A stretch of DNA of 64,000 bases. It comes from Arthrobacter roseus (GTDB taxonomy: Bacteria > Actinomycetota > Actinomycetes > Actinomycetales > Micrococcaceae). The translations under genes and the position numbers were made by a program. Where the stretch lies: contig NZ_JAFBCU010000001.1 in NCBI RefSeq assembly GCF_016907875.1, positions 1,426,001-1,490,000 of the forward strand, in the 5' to 3' direction. Numbering within the stretch: the stretch's first letter is position 1; every line of letters starts with the position of its first letter. Shown here one piece after another: positions 18,249-27,843 of the stretch. The notes beneath the pieces are model-generated. The model was not told the DNA's origin. It was given only the letters and a program-made list of their open reading frames with translations, and ran no database searches.

Positions 18249-19244
18249 GTGTATTTCTGGAATGACCTCGACGAAGTCCCTGAGGAATTCGGTCCGTCGG
18301 TAGTGACCATCGGAAACTTCGACGGCGTGCACCGGGGCCATCAGCAAGTCCTAAAGCAGTTGGTCGGCGAGGCGGAACGGATGGAGGCGGCGGCTGTCGT
18401 CATTTCCTTTGATCCGCATCCGGCAAAGGTCCACCGCCCCGAATCCGCTCCGGAGTTGATCATGGGGCTCCCGGGCAGGGTTCACACCTTGGCTGATACG
18501 GGCATTGACGCACTGCTGATGATGACTTATACCTTGGAACTGGCCGAGAATTCTCCCGAGGAATTCGTGCGCCAGGTCTTCGTTGACAGTCTGCATGCCA
18601 AAGCCGTGGTCATTGGTCACGACGTCCGATTTGGCAAAGGGAACAGCGGGGACCTGTCCACAATGCGCGAGCTCGGAGCTCGCCTCGGCTTTGCCGTCGT
18701 CGTTGTCGATGAGTTCGGGCAGAGTCTCCCCAAAGACCCGCAAGCCGAGGACCAGGGGCGCCGGTGTTCGTCCACGTGGGTTCGTGAGGCTCTGGCGGCA
18801 GGTGAAGTAGCGACCGCGGCACGCGTTCTGGGCAGGACGCACAGGGTACGCGGCGAAATTGTCCATGGTGCCGAGCGGGGCCGAAAGCTGGGTTTCCCGA
18901 CCGCAAATTTGTCGCAGCAGGCAACCGGCATGATCCCACTCGACGGTGTTTACGCGGGCTGGTTGGTCGATGCAGCCGGAAAGCGTTGGCCCGCGGCAAT
19001 CTCGGTGGGATCCAACCCTACGTTTGAAAATGTTCCGCGACAGGTAGAAGCTCATGTCATTGACAGGCCCACGGAGCGCACCGAGGACTTCAACCTCTAC
19101 GGCCAGATGGTCATTGTCGAATTTGTCGACCGTCTGCGCGGTATGGTCGCCTACGAAGGGCCAGAAGCTCTGGTGGAACAAATGCACCGTGACGTGGCCT
19201 TGACACGCAGCGTGCTTTCGACAGATCGGTCTGCTGACCGGTAA
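18249..19244 (+). CDS. ribF: Bifunctional riboflavin kinase / FAD synthetase
   Basis: A 331-residue enzyme that phosphorylates riboflavin to FMN and adenylates FMN to FAD. The N-terminal adenylyltransferase has SVVTIGNFDGVHRGHQ (about 17-32, the nucleotidyltransferase G-x-F-D-G-x-H-x-G-H) and the SSTWVREAL motif (about 176). The C-terminal kinase has GRKLGFPTANL and DGVYAGW. GTG at 18249 has GGAG six bases upstream and gives the usual Y-F-W/L-N start. Linked to truB upstream and rpsO downstream, as in many actinobacteria. Confidence 0.96.
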   Translation: MYFWNDLDEVPEEFGPSVVTIGNFDGVHRGHQQVLKQLVGEAERMEAAAVVISFDPHPAKVHRPESAPELIMGLPGRVHTLADTGIDALLMMTYTLELAENSPEEFVRQVFVDSLHAKAVVIGHDVRFGKGNSGDLSTMRELGARLGFAVVVVDEFGQSLPKDPQAEDQGRRCSSTWVREALAAGEVATAARVLGRTHRVRGEIVHGAERGRKLGFPTANLSQQATGMIPLDGVYAGWLVDAAGKRWPAAISVGSNPTFENVPRQVEAHVIDRPTERTEDFNLYGQMVIVEFVDRLRGMVAYEGPEALVEQMHRDVALTRSVLSTDRSADR

Positions 19245-19254
19245 CCTTGGGGTT

Positions 19255-19284
19255 GGTCCGGCTGCAGTCCGCGGTTGCTGGACC
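19255..19284 (+). promoter_or_regulatory. Hairpin in the rpsO leader
   Basis: GGTCCGGC (19255-19262) pairs with GCTGGACC (19277-19284) with one G-U pair and a 14-base loop, about 40 bases before the rpsO start. S15 is known to repress its own mRNA by binding leader structures in several bacteria, so this is a candidate site; the link is inference. Confidence 0.3.
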
Positions 19285-19325
19285 GGCATGACATTACTTG
19301 ACGCGGTACAACTCTAGGAGTTCGT

Positions 19326-19595
19326 GTGGCATTAGACGCCGCTACCAAGCAGGAAATCATGAAGGACTTTGCAACGGGCGAAGCTGACACCGGTTCACCG
19401 GAGGTTCAGATTGCCATGCTGACACGACGCATCAAGGGGCTCACCGAGCACCTCAAGATGCATAAGCATGACCATCACACCCGTCGTGGTCTGATGGCTA
19501 TGGTCGGCCGCCGGAAGCGCCTACTGACCTACTTGAAGAACACAGACATCTCACGCTACCGTACTCTCATCGAGCGCCTCGGGCTGCGTCGATAG
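19326..19595 (+). CDS. rpsO: 30S ribosomal protein S15
   Basis: An 89-residue protein that binds the central domain of 16S rRNA early in 30S assembly. The full family pattern is present: [44 protein letters not shown] and [24 protein letters not shown] at 19326 has AGGAG at 19316-19320. It is followed by a strong hairpin and then pnp, the usual rpsO-pnp arrangement. Confidence 0.98.
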   Translation: MALDAATKQEIMKDFATGEADTGSPEVQIAMLTRRIKGLTEHLKMHKHDHHTRRGLMAMVGRRKRLLTYLKNTDISRYRTLIERLGLRR

Positions 19596-19604
19596 CTGGA
19601 CCAC

Positions 19605-19637
19605 AAGCGGTGCCTCCACCTTCTGGAGGTGCCGCTT
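19605..19637 (+). terminator. Hairpin after rpsO
   Basis: A 14-base arm (19605-19618) pairs with 19624-19637 around the loop CCTTC; the two outer and inner six-base blocks are perfect (AAGCGG/CCGCTT and CCTCCA/TGGAGG) and are joined by two G-U wobbles. Only CTTTC follows, so termination may be partial, which would allow some read-through into pnp. Confidence 0.65.
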
Positions 19638-19753
19638 TCAGTCCGCAGCGAACGGCTACTGCGGTTGCCGCCGAAAACTCAAAAGTACCTGATCTAGCAC
19701 AATAAGCAGGAGTCAGTCAGCGTCACGCATTCGCGGTCCTCGGTAGTGGTCCT

Positions 19754-19770
19754 CGGGAGGTTTGCTCCCG
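19754..19770 (+). other. Short perfect hairpin in the pnp leader
   Basis: CGGGAG (19754-19759) pairs perfectly with CTCCCG (19765-19770) around GTTTG. It lies in the 277-base stretch between rpsO and pnp, about 100 bases before the pnp start. In other bacteria this leader is cut by RNase III during PNPase autoregulation; whether this hairpin takes part is unknown. Confidence 0.3.
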
Positions 19771-19841
19771 CGGATCTCGATCGAAGACCGGGTGTACAGC
19801 AGATCGGACAAAGGTCCCGGATCTGAGTTGTCGCAGGCTGT

Positions 19842-19865
19842 CTCCGTTACACAGAAACGGAGGTG
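19842..19865 (+). promoter_or_regulatory. Hairpin covering the pnp ribosome binding site
   Basis: CTCCGTT (19842-19848) pairs perfectly with AACGGAG (19856-19862), and the 3' arm is part of the Shine-Dalgarno sequence GGAGGTG (19859-19865), seven bases before the pnp ATG. The pairing would hide the ribosome site and could contribute to the autoregulation known for pnp. Confidence 0.5.
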
Positions 19866-19872
19866 ACTCTCT

Positions 19873-22095
19873 ATGGAGGGTCCCGAAATTCAATTCTCTG
19901 AAGCCGTCATTGACAATGGCCAGTATGGCAAGCGAGTCATTCGCTTTGAAACCGGCCGCGTTGCACAGCAGGCCGCTGGTGCCGCAATGGTTTACATCGA
20001 CGAAGACACGACGTTGCTCTCCGCCACGAGTGCAGGAAAATCCCCTCGCGAAGGGTTCGACTTCTTCCCGTTGACGGTTGACGTTGAAGAGCGCATGTAC
20101 GCCGCTGGCCGTATCCCAGGTTCATTCTTCCGTCGTGAGGGACGACCCTCCACTGAGGCGATTCTCGCCTGCCGCCTCATGGACCGCCCGTTGCGCCCCG
20201 CGTTCGTCAAGGGCCTGCGCAACGAGGTCCAGATTGTCGTTACGGTGCTGGCCATCAATCCTGATGTTCTCTACGACGTAGTCGCTATCAATGCGTCCTC
20301 CATGTCCACGCAGCTATCCGGCCTTCCGTTCTCAGGCCCGATTGGTGGGGTTCGTGTTGCACTCATCGACAACCAGTGGGTTGCCTTCCCCACCCACTCC
20401 GAGCTGGAAAAAGCCGTATTTAGCATGGTTGTTGCTGGTCGTCTGGCTGCAGATGATGTAGCCATCATGATGGTGGAGGCCGAGGCAACGGACAATGCCT
20501 GGAACCTGATCCGCGAGCACGGCGCAACCGCTCCCACAGAAGAGGTCGTCGCTGAAGGTCTGGAAGCGGCCAAGCCGTTTATCCGCACACTGTGCGACGC
20601 CCAGTCGGATCTCGCAGCCCGCGCCGCAAAGCCCACGGTTGAATTTCCCATCTTTCGGGACTATGAAGACGATGTTTTCGAGGCCGTGGAGTCCGCTGGT
20701 GCTGCCAAGTTGTCTGAGATTTTCACGATCGCTGACAAGCAGGACCGCGACATTGCTGCAAGTGCCTACCGCGATGAAATTGTGGCTGAGCTCAGCCCGC
20801 GTTTCGAGGGTCGCCAGAAAGAAATCTCGGGGGCATTCGGCGGTCTTACCAAGCAGGTTGTCCGTCAACGGATTCTCCGCGACCAGATTCGTATTGACGG
20901 TCGTGGGCTCTCGGATATCCGCAAGCTGACGGCTGAGGTAGAGGTTCTGCCGCGCGTGCATGGTTCGGCGATCTTCGAGCGCGGTGAAACCCAGATCTTG
21001 GGCGTTACCACGTTGAACATGCTCAAGATGGAGCAGCAGATCGATTCACTGTCGCCGGTGACGCGCAAGCGATACATGCACAACTACAATTTCCCCCCAT
21101 ACTCCACCGGCGAGACCGGCCGTGTAGGTTCACCGAAGCGTCGTGAAATCGGTCATGGCGCCCTCGCTGAGCGTGCCCTGATGCCGGTCCTTCCATCGCG
21201 CGAGGAGTTCCCTTACGCAATTCGCCAGGTGTCGGAGGCGCTTAGCTCAAATGGCTCCACGTCTATGGGGTCAGTCTGCGCTTCAACGCTCTCCCTGCTC
21301 AACGCCGGTGTACCGCTGAAGGCTGCGGTGGCCGGAATTGCCATGGGGCTGGTGTCGGATGAAGTCGACGGTCAGACCCGCTACGCCGCGTTGACCGATA
21401 TCCTCGGTGCTGAAGATGCCTTCGGGGACATGGACTTCAAGGTGGCCGGTACATCTGAGTTCATCACAGCCATCCAGCTTGACACCAAGCTAGACGGCCT
21501 ACCCGCGTCGGTCCTCGCAGCGGCGCTGAAGCAGGCCCGCGAAGCACGTCTCCACATCCTCGGTGTTCTCGAGGCTTCGATCGACGCCCCGGATGAGCTA
21601 TCAGAGTTCGCTCCCCGTATCATCTCGGTAAAGATCCCCGTTGACAAAATCGGTGAGGTCATTGGCCCGAAGGGCAAGATGATCAACCAGATTCAGGAAG
21701 ACACCGGCGCGGACATCTCCATCGAGGACGACGGCACGGTCCTGATTGGTGCAACGGATGGAACGTCGGCTGAAGCCGCACGGGCTGCCGTCAACGCGAT
21801 CGCGAACCCACAGGTTCCTGAGATTGGCGAACGCTACCTCGGAACGGTCGTCAAGACCACCGCGTTCGGCGCATTCGTATCGTTGACTCCAGGTAAGGAT
21901 GGTCTGCTGCACATCTCTGAGCTGCGCAAGCTGGCCAATGGTAAGCGTGTCGACAACGTCGACGACGTCGTGAGCATCGGACAGAAGGTTCAGGTCGAGA
22001 TCACCAAGATCGATGATCGTGGCAAGCTGTCGCTGTCGCCGGTTGTGACTGAGGACGCTACTGAATCCAATGGTGAGGAAGCGGTTGCCGAATAG
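19873..22095 (+). CDS. pnp: Polyribonucleotide nucleotidyltransferase (PNPase)
   Basis: A 740-residue 3'-5' phosphorolytic exoribonuclease and, in actinobacteria, a likely RNA tailing enzyme. Two RNase PH-like domains (about 10-230 and 340-560, the second with [19 protein letters not shown] and the metal-binding [19 protein letters not shown]) flank an all-helical domain. A KH domain ([12 protein letters not shown], about 593-604) and an S1 domain ([21 protein letters not shown], about 657-677) follow. ATG at 19873 has GGAGGTG upstream. The last bases overlap the start region of the M16 protease gene. Confidence 0.98.
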   Translation: MEGPEIQFSEAVIDNGQYGKRVIRFETGRVAQQAAGAAMVYIDEDTTLLSATSAGKSPREGFDFFPLTVDVEERMYAAGRIPGSFFRREGRPSTEAILACRLMDRPLRPAFVKGLRNEVQIVVTVLAINPDVLYDVVAINASSMSTQLSGLPFSGPIGGVRVALIDNQWVAFPTHSELEKAVFSMVVAGRLAADDVAIMMVEAEATDNAWNLIREHGATAPTEEVVAEGLEAAKPFIRTLCDAQSDLAARAAKPTVEFPIFRDYEDDVFEAVESAGAAKLSEIFTIADKQDRDIAASAYRDEIVAELSPRFEGRQKEISGAFGGLTKQVVRQRILRDQIRIDGRGLSDIRKLTAEVEVLPRVHGSAIFERGETQILGVTTLNMLKMEQQIDSLSPVTRKRYMHNYNFPPYSTGETGRVGSPKRREIGHGALAERALMPVLPSREEFPYAIRQVSEALSSNGSTSMGSVCASTLSLLNAGVPLKAAVAGIAMGLVSDEVDGQTRYAALTDILGAEDAFGDMDFKVAGTSEFITAIQLDTKLDGLPASVLAAALKQAREARLHILGVLEASIDAPDELSEFAPRIISVKIPVDKIGEVIGPKGKMINQIQEDTGADISIEDDGTVLIGATDGTSAEAARAAVNAIANPQVPEIGERYLGTVVKTTAFGAFVSLTPGKDGLLHISELRKLANGKRVDNVDDVVSIGQKVQVEITKIDDRGKLSLSPVVTEDATESNGEEAVAE

Positions 22096-23476
22096 TTTGG
22101 CGGCTGCAGTACCGCTACCGCTGACCGGGCACGAGGCAGGGGGAAAAGATTCCCCGGCCTCGGGGAAGTCGAGTCTCATCTCGGGGAAGCCTGGTGGCGC
22201 CATCGTGCGTCGTTCGGTCTTGCCTGGGGGCGTTCGAGTCCTGACGGAGTCCATGCCGGATCAGCGGTCAGCAACCATTGGTTTTTGGATCGGTGTTGGT
22301 TCCCGGGATGAATCCGGGGGCCAACACGGTTCCACGCATTTCCTCGAACACCTTCTGTTCAAGGGAACACGACGTCGTACTGCCCTGGATATCGCCTCCG
22401 CCTTTGACGAGGTAGGAGGGGAATCTAACGCAGCGACGGCTAAGGAGAGCACTTGCTATTACGCGCGTGTGCTGGATGAAGCTCTACCCATGGCGATAGA
22501 TGTGATTGCAGATATGGTGACGGGCGCAGTCCTGGATCCACGTGAGCTCGAGCAGGAGCGCTCTGTGATCTTAGAAGAAATCGCTATGGACAATGATGAT
22601 CCCGCGGAGGTCGCTCACGAGAAGTTTGTCGAATCGGTACTCGCAGGTCACGCATTGGCCAGGCCCATCGGGGGAACACCCGAAGCGATCCGGTCGGTCA
22701 CCCGCGAATCGGTCCAGGACCACTATGCGCGACACTACCGTCCAGCGGAATTGGTGGTTACTGCCGCGGGTGGATTGGATCACGACGTCGTATGTCAGTT
22801 GGTTTTCGAAGCCATCAGCGCTGCGGGCTGGCCACTGCATCCGGACGCTGAGCCGGTGCACCGCCGGTCGGCCGCTTCTGTTGACATCGGCGCGACCGGG
22901 GGAGTCCATGTCCACTACCGCGCAGTGGAGCAGGCAAACATCGTCATGGGGTGCCCCTCAATAACCGCCTCAGATGATCGCCGCTACGTCATGAGCGTCA
23001 TGAACGCGATATTCGGCGGTGGAATGTCCTCGCGACTCTTTCAGGAAATTCGGGAGAAGCGCGGGCTCGCTTACGCCACGTATTCGTTTTCTGCGGCTTA
23101 CGCGGACGCTGGATACTTCGGTATGTACGCAGGATGTTCGCCGACCAGAACGCGTGAGGTCATTGATCTCATGGGCGAGGAACTTGAGAAGCTCGCAGCA
23201 GAGGGCATCACCGATGCCGAACTTGCCAAAGCTGTGGGTCAACTGTCGGGTGGAATCGTTCTGGCACTTGAGGACACTGGCTCACGGATGTCGCGCCTAG
23301 GCCGGGCGGAGCTCGTCACGGGTGAGTTTGTTGACGTCGATACTGCGCTGCAACGGATCCGTCAGGTGACCGTGGCGCAGGTTCAGGAACTGGCTGCTGA
23401 ACTGGCCGGGTCACCCCGGACAATCACCGTAGTGGGACCGTTCACCTCTCCGGCAGAGCTTGGCTTCCCGCTGTAG
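22085..23476 (+). CDS. M16-family zinc peptidase (processing protease-like)
   Basis: A 463-residue insulinase-type (pitrilysin) metallopeptidase. The inverted zinc motif is in [18 protein letters not shown] (H-x-x-E-H) near residue 80, with the distal glutamate in ERSVILEEI; the inactive second half has the [20 protein letters not shown] motif common in bacterial M16B proteins. Located after pnp and before dapB in most actinobacteria; here a molybdopterin cluster separates it from dapB. The start is uncertain: TTG at 22085 has GAGGAAG six bases upstream and overlaps pnp, GTG at 22070 and TTG at 22097 are alternatives. Confidence 0.93.
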   Translation: MPNSLAAAVPLPLTGHEAGGKDSPASGKSSLISGKPGGAIVRRSVLPGGVRVLTESMPDQRSATIGFWIGVGSRDESGGQHGSTHFLEHLLFKGTRRRTALDIASAFDEVGGESNAATAKESTCYYARVLDEALPMAIDVIADMVTGAVLDPRELEQERSVILEEIAMDNDDPAEVAHEKFVESVLAGHALARPIGGTPEAIRSVTRESVQDHYARHYRPAELVVTAAGGLDHDVVCQLVFEAISAAGWPLHPDAEPVHRRSAASVDIGATGGVHVHYRAVEQANIVMGCPSITASDDRRYVMSVMNAIFGGGMSSRLFQEIREKRGLAYATYSFSAAYADAGYFGMYAGCSPTRTREVIDLMGEELEKLAAEGITDAELAKAVGQLSGGIVLALEDTGSRMSRLGRAELVTGEFVDVDTALQRIRQVTVAQVQELAAELAGSPRTITVVGPFTSPAELGFPL

Positions 23477-23514
23477 CCATAAGCGTCCTCAGCTTTGCTG
23501 TTGGAGTCAGCCCT

Positions 23515-23772
23515 CTAGCCACCCGCGAAGGGTGGAAGGACATCGAGCATTCGCGCTTCCCCGAGGGGCTGATCACGATTTCGGATGACGGTTTCGTCCA
23601 GTAGGAGACTGCTGTGTTCAAGTATCCGACGAAGTGATGGTTTGCCGTCCCGATCTGGGTGCGCGGCCAGCGCGGCGTCCAGCACTGCGCGGATCGAATC
23701 TTGTGTGGGCTGCAGCTGTTCCTGAGCAACGCCCGCTGCTGCTTGGGCTGCGCCAAAATACCTGATGAGCAC
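23515..23772 (-). CDS. moaD: MoaD/ThiS-family molybdopterin synthase small subunit
   Basis: An 85-residue ubiquitin-like sulfur carrier that donates sulfur from its C-terminal thiocarboxylate to make molybdopterin. It begins VLIRYFGAAQAAAGVA and ends LPPFAGG, the Gly-Gly tail that is activated by MoeB-type enzymes. GTG at 23772 was chosen because it starts the first strand; the longer frame to 23919 adds unrelated sequence. It is divergent from moeA, with about 110 bases between the two starts. Confidence 0.9.
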   Translation of the reverse strand: MLIRYFGAAQAAAGVAQEQLQPTQDSIRAVLDAALAAHPDRDGKPSLRRILEHSSLLLDETVIRNRDQPLGEARMLDVLPPFAGG

Positions 23773-23881
23773 CGTTCCCCGTCCTTCGATCGTCTCTGGC
23801 CATGCTACGTTACCGGGTGGCGCGCGGGTAGGATTGTGGCGCGGGAGAGTCCGGCAGATGAAGCCTGAAAGGGGAATTGGT

Positions 23882-25126
23882 GTGGAAGATTCCAGACTCA
23901 GGTGCATCGAGGACCACATTGAAGCACTTCGTCAGTTGCTCGAGGGCTGTTTTGACGGTGTCGAGCAGCTGCCCTTGGCTGAGGGGCTGAATCGTAGGCT
24001 TGCCGTGGACATCCATGCTCCGGTGAGCTTGCCAATGTTCCACAATTCGCAAATGGACGGGTACGCAGTGGCGTCCTCCGAAACCCGGAACTCACAGAGA
24101 TTTACCGTTGCGGAGCCGGTACCGGCGGGCCACGCTTCGCCCGACCACCAGCCGGGTACAGCGGTTCCTGTCATGACCGGCGCCATGTTGCCTTCGGGCG
24201 CTGATGCTGTCGTCCCCATCGAGCTAGCTGATCCTCATCACTTTCTTCCGGTTGGGACTGCAACGACCGTCAGGTTGCCACCCAACATTTCCGCTGGACA
24301 GTTCGTGCGCTCGGAGGGAAGCGACATCCGCGAGCGGGAACTCGCCCTCGGCGCAGGTCAGATTCTTGGACCAGCTCAGCTGGGCTTGGCAGCAGCCCTG
24401 GGGGTCGCTTCAGTCACGGCCCGACGTCGGCCGCGCACTCTACTGCTGTCAACCGGAGACGAAGTTGTTCCGCCGGGCGACGTTCTGGCCGCAGGACAAA
24501 TTTATGATGCGAATACTACAATTCTGGGGGCATCCCTCGAAGAAGCCGGTGTTGATGTCCTCGTCCGTGAGATCTCTGCTGATTCGGTGCCGTCGTTTCT
24601 TGCCACTCTCGATGCCGTAGTGGCCGAGGCTGATGTTGACATCATCATCACCACCGGTGGTATCAGCGCCGGAGCGTATGAAGTGGTTCGCCAGGCGTTG
24701 GATGTGCGGGGGGTGTCTTTTGTTTCCGTGAACATGCAACCAGGCGGGCCTCAGGCCATTGGTCGGTACGCGGGGGTGCCCTTTGTGGGATTCCCAGGCA
24801 ACCCTGTCAGCGCCTGGGTTTCGTTCGAGATTCTTCTCAGGCCGGTCCTGTGGGACCTGGGCGTCGCCGTGCAGGCGAGGCATCGTCGTGCGGCGGTGCT
24901 GACAGAACCCCTGGACAGCCCGCGTGGGAAGCACCAGTTCCGACGCGCGCTGTTGGAAGGCGGAAGTGTTCGTCCCCTCGGCGGTCCCGGCTCACATCTG
25001 CTGCGAGCCATGTCAGATGCCAACGCCTTGATCCATATCCCGCCACCGGTGGAGAGACTGGAGACAGGGGACACAGTGGAGGTTTTGTTAACTGGTACGG
25101 AACGTGGAGGAGACCACAGTGAATAG
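23882..25126 (+). CDS. moeA: Molybdopterin molybdenumtransferase MoeA
   Basis: A 414-residue enzyme that inserts molybdate into adenylated molybdopterin. Typical motifs are [14 protein letters not shown] (about 51-64), [18 protein letters not shown] (about 97-114), [28 protein letters not shown] and [17 protein letters not shown] (about 300-316). GTG at 23882 has AAAGGGGAA just upstream; an in-frame ATG at 23858 is also possible. It overlaps moaC by eight bases and heads the moeA-moaC-mog-moaE run. Confidence 0.95.
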   Translation: MEDSRLRCIEDHIEALRQLLEGCFDGVEQLPLAEGLNRRLAVDIHAPVSLPMFHNSQMDGYAVASSETRNSQRFTVAEPVPAGHASPDHQPGTAVPVMTGAMLPSGADAVVPIELADPHHFLPVGTATTVRLPPNISAGQFVRSEGSDIRERELALGAGQILGPAQLGLAAALGVASVTARRRPRTLLLSTGDEVVPPGDVLAAGQIYDANTTILGASLEEAGVDVLVREISADSVPSFLATLDAVVAEADVDIIITTGGISAGAYEVVRQALDVRGVSFVSVNMQPGGPQAIGRYAGVPFVGFPGNPVSAWVSFEILLRPVLWDLGVAVQARHRRAAVLTEPLDSPRGKHQFRRALLEGGSVRPLGGPGSHLLRAMSDANALIHIPPPVERLETGDTVEVLLTGTERGGDHSE

Positions 25127-25637
25127 CCATGACAAGGTGACTACCAGCGTCGTCCAAGACGATGGTACGGATGGTCCACTGAGCCATGTCAGGGCGGACG
25201 GAAGCGCTCACATGGTAGATGTTTCGGCAAAGCGCGAGACCTTCCGGGAGGCTACGGCTGGGGCGATACTGACGACGACACCCGAGGTGCTAGCACTGAT
25301 AGCGGACGGCGGACTTCCCAAGGGTGATGCCATCGCCGTAGCGCGTGTTGCAGGGATTCAAGCGGCTAAGCAGACCGCGTCACTTATTCCCCTGTGTCAT
25401 CCCCTTCCTCTGACGGGGGTAACGGTGGATTTCGAACCATCAGATGCTCTCGTGGCCATCACGGCACGCGTGCGCACCACATCGGTCACGGGTGTGGAGA
25501 TGGAGGCGCTGACAGCGGTTTCCGTGGCCGCACTCACCCTTTACGACATGATCAAAGCCGTCGACAAGCGTGCGGTGATTTCAGACATCAGAGTTTTGGC
25601 CAAGAGTGGCGGAAAGAGCGGTGACTGGACAGCATGA
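25119..25637 (+). CDS. moaC: Cyclic pyranopterin monophosphate synthase MoaC
   Basis: A 172-residue enzyme that, together with MoaA, converts GTP to cyclic pyranopterin monophosphate. The family motifs are all present: [50 protein letters not shown] and [30 protein letters not shown] at 25119 has GGAGGAG at 25106-25112 and overlaps moeA; the earlier in-frame GTG at 25104 lacks a site. The N-terminal 20 residues are more variable. No moaA is present in the window. Confidence 0.95.
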   Translation: MNSHDKVTTSVVQDDGTDGPLSHVRADGSAHMVDVSAKRETFREATAGAILTTTPEVLALIADGGLPKGDAIAVARVAGIQAAKQTASLIPLCHPLPLTGVTVDFEPSDALVAITARVRTTSVTGVEMEALTAVSVAALTLYDMIKAVDKRAVISDIRVLAKSGGKSGDWTA

Positions 25638-26134
25638 ACAACTTGCCCCCGTCCGTGAAGGGAAGAACGGCTGGCATTGTCATTGCCTCGACGCGTGCCT
25701 CTGAGGGGACGTATCAGGATGAATGTGCGCCTATAATCCAGGCGTGGCTGTTCGAGCAGAACATTGCTGTGGCTTCGGCGGAGGTGGTGCCGGACGGACC
25801 TCCCGTCGCACAGGCGCTTGGCCGTATGGTGGATGCGTCGTTGTCCGTTGTCATCACCAGCGGCGGTACAGGGCTCAGCGCGGACGATCTCACTCCTGAA
25901 CTGACATTACCGTTGCTGGAGAGGCAACTTCCTGGCGTCATGGAGGCCATCCGCGCCGCCGGTCGAGCCAAAACGCCTCTTGCCGACCTGAGCAGGGGCC
26001 ATGCTGGAACGGCCGGCCGAACCTTCATCGTCAACCTTCCCGGATCTCCATCGGGCGTGCGGGACGGGCTCAACGCGCTGGAACCGTTGCTGGCCCACAT
26101 CTGCGAACAGCTGGAGGGAAAACGTGGTCACTAG
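25634..26134 (+). CDS. mog: Molybdopterin adenylyltransferase Mog
   Basis: A 166-residue protein that adenylates molybdopterin before molybdenum insertion (MogA/MoaB family). It contains [12 protein letters not shown] at the N-terminus, the signature [19 protein letters not shown] (about 74-92) and [14 protein letters not shown] near the end. Its ATG overlaps the moaC stop and its end overlaps moaE. Confidence 0.93.
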   Translation: MNNLPPSVKGRTAGIVIASTRASEGTYQDECAPIIQAWLFEQNIAVASAEVVPDGPPVAQALGRMVDASLSVVITSGGTGLSADDLTPELTLPLLERQLPGVMEAIRAAGRAKTPLADLSRGHAGTAGRTFIVNLPGSPSGVRDGLNALEPLLAHICEQLEGKRGH

Positions 26135-26561
26135 CATTGTCCTCAATGCGTCGATTTCAGAGGAACCACTGGACCTCGCGGGCATACTATCGGTGGTTGG
26201 AGATGACGGCTGTGGTGCCGTCGTCGGTTTCAGTGGCGTCGTCAGGGATCACGATGGCGGGAAGGCTGTGAGTCGCTTGACCTACACCTGCCACCCCAGC
26301 GCGCCGAAGGTCATGCAGGACATCGCCGACGACGTGGCATCCCGGCATGAGGGTGTCCGTATCTGGGTGGCCCACCGTGTGGGCGATCTTCTGATCGGGG
26401 ACTCGGCGCTCGTTGCGGCCGTTGCCTCTGCACATCGCGCTGAGGCGTTCGCCGCTGGTTCGGAGCTGGTTGAGAAGGTAAAATATCAGGTGCCAATCTG
26501 GAAGGAACAGTTCTTCACAGACGGCGGCACTGAATGGGTGGGGTCAGGCAGTGCCCAGTAG
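26124..26561 (+). CDS. moaE: Molybdopterin synthase large subunit MoaE
   Basis: A 145-residue protein that carries the active site of molybdopterin synthase and works with the MoaD encoded at the other end of the cluster. Motifs: [60 protein letters not shown] and [15 protein letters not shown], whose lysines are catalytic in the family. GTG at 26124 has GGAGGG six bases upstream and overlaps the mog stop. Confidence 0.95.
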   Translation: MVTSIVLNASISEEPLDLAGILSVVGDDGCGAVVGFSGVVRDHDGGKAVSRLTYTCHPSAPKVMQDIADDVASRHEGVRIWVAHRVGDLLIGDSALVAAVASAHRAEAFAAGSELVEKVKYQVPIWKEQFFTDGGTEWVGSGSAQ

Positions 26562-26570
26562 GCTGAACTC

Positions 26571-27329
26571 ATGACAGAACTACTTTCCGTGGCCGTGCTT
26601 GGTGCGCGGGGAAGAATGGGCTCCGAAGCGGTTCGGGCCATTGAGAGTGCTGCGGACATGCAGGTGGTTGCTTCCCTCGGACGCGGGGACCCTCTGGCGG
26701 AGATGGTCCGTGCGGGAGCCGGCTATATGGTTGACCTAACCGTTCCTGATCAGACGGAAGAGAACGTACATTTCGCCGTCGAACACGGGATCCATGCCGT
26801 CGTCGGCACGTCCGGCTGGAATGGAGATCGTCTCGAACGGTTGCAGGAAAGTCTCGTGGGGAAGCCTAAAATTGGCGTCCTCATGGCACCCAACTTTGCT
26901 CTTGGTTCCGTCCTCGCCAGTGCATTCTCGGCAACAGCGGCAAAGTATTTCGAGTCAGTCGAAGTGATCGAGATGCACCATCCGGACAAGGTTGACGCGC
27001 CCTCGGGCACCGCTGTTCGGACGGCGCATCTGATTGCCGAGGCTCGCCATCACGCAGGGCTCGGCCCGGTGCCGGACGCTACTTCTCAGCAGCGGGAGGG
27101 CGCACGCGGTAGCGACGTTGAGGGGGTCAGGGTTCATTCGGTCCGTCTCCGGGGTCTCGTTGCCCATCAGGAAGTGCTGCTGGGAGGCGTTGGCGAACAA
27201 TTGACCATCCGCCATGACTCGTTTGACCGCGAATCTTTCATGCCGGGGATTCTCCTTGGTTTGAGGAAGGTGGCTGCACATCCGGGTTTAACGGTTGGTC
27301 TGGACGGCTACCTGGAATTGGGAGCTTGA
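26571..27329 (+). CDS. dapB: 4-hydroxy-tetrahydrodipicolinate reductase
   Basis: A 252-residue NAD(P)H-dependent enzyme of the lysine/diaminopimelate pathway, feeding peptidoglycan. The Rossmann motif VLGARGRMGSEA is at 9-20, the catalytic segment EVIEMHHPDKVDAPSGTA at about 127-144 (H-H and K-x-D-x-P-S-G-T), and the end has FDRESFMPGILLGLRKV. The genes dapA (29124) and dapF (43077) are also in the window but not adjacent. Only nine bases separate it from moaE. Confidence 0.97.
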   Translation: MTELLSVAVLGARGRMGSEAVRAIESAADMQVVASLGRGDPLAEMVRAGAGYMVDLTVPDQTEENVHFAVEHGIHAVVGTSGWNGDRLERLQESLVGKPKIGVLMAPNFALGSVLASAFSATAAKYFESVEVIEMHHPDKVDAPSGTAVRTAHLIAEARHHAGLGPVPDATSQQREGARGSDVEGVRVHSVRLRGLVAHQEVLLGGVGEQLTIRHDSFDRESFMPGILLGLRKVAAHPGLTVGLDGYLELGA

Positions 27330-27333
27330 TATA

Positions 27334-27840
27334 GTGCGAAATTTCTTTGACGGATTCTGGCGGCACAAGGCGAAGATCGGTGTCCTCTTGGTGACCGTGT
27401 TGCTGCTGCTCTGGCTGGTTGTCGCCTGGCAGCGGTCCATCCTTCTGCTGGGGGATCCGGACCCGGTGGCCAAAGGAATTGGCGCCGCCTATCTGGTGTT
27501 GCCGGCTATCGGCGCGTGGGCACTGGTGCGCGAGGTACTTTTCGGGATCCGTACCGAAGAGATGGCCCGCATCCTTGAGGCGGAGGGCGGGTTGCCCGTG
27601 GACGACCTCCCGCGCACTCCGGCCGGTCGGATCGTGCGTGAGGCCGCAGATAATATTTTTCCCGCGTATAAGGCGGAGGCGGAGCGTTCACCTCATGACT
27701 GGCGTAGCTGGTTCCGGCTCTCGTGTGCCTATGATGCGTCGGGCGACCGAACCAGGGCACGCAGATCGATGCGTGACGCGGCGAGATTATTCGTGAGAGG
27801 GCGGGCGAAAAAGGACGACGCGCACCAGCGAGCGGGTTGA
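27334..27840 (+). CDS. Membrane protein conserved next to dapB
   Basis: A 168-residue protein with two membrane helices (about 14-34 and 50-72) and a cytosolic C-terminal half. The latter includes ILEAEGGLPVDDLPRTPAGR and a short helical segment resembling a single TPR unit (DWRSWFRLSCAYDASGDRTRARRSMRDAARL, about 125-155). Function is unknown; proteins like this accompany dapB in several Micrococcales. GTG at 27334 has GGGAGC at a fair distance and starts five bases after the dapB stop. Confidence 0.8.
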   Translation: MRNFFDGFWRHKAKIGVLLVTVLLLLWLVVAWQRSILLLGDPDPVAKGIGAAYLVLPAIGAWALVREVLFGIRTEEMARILEAEGGLPVDDLPRTPAGRIVREAADNIFPAYKAEAERSPHDWRSWFRLSCAYDASGDRTRARRSMRDAARLFVRGRAKKDDAHQRAG

Positions 27841-27843
27841 GGC

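Noticed and set aside
18351-19289. 312-codon minus-strand open frame opposite ribF
   Set aside because: No recognisable protein features and fully covered by an intact ribF.
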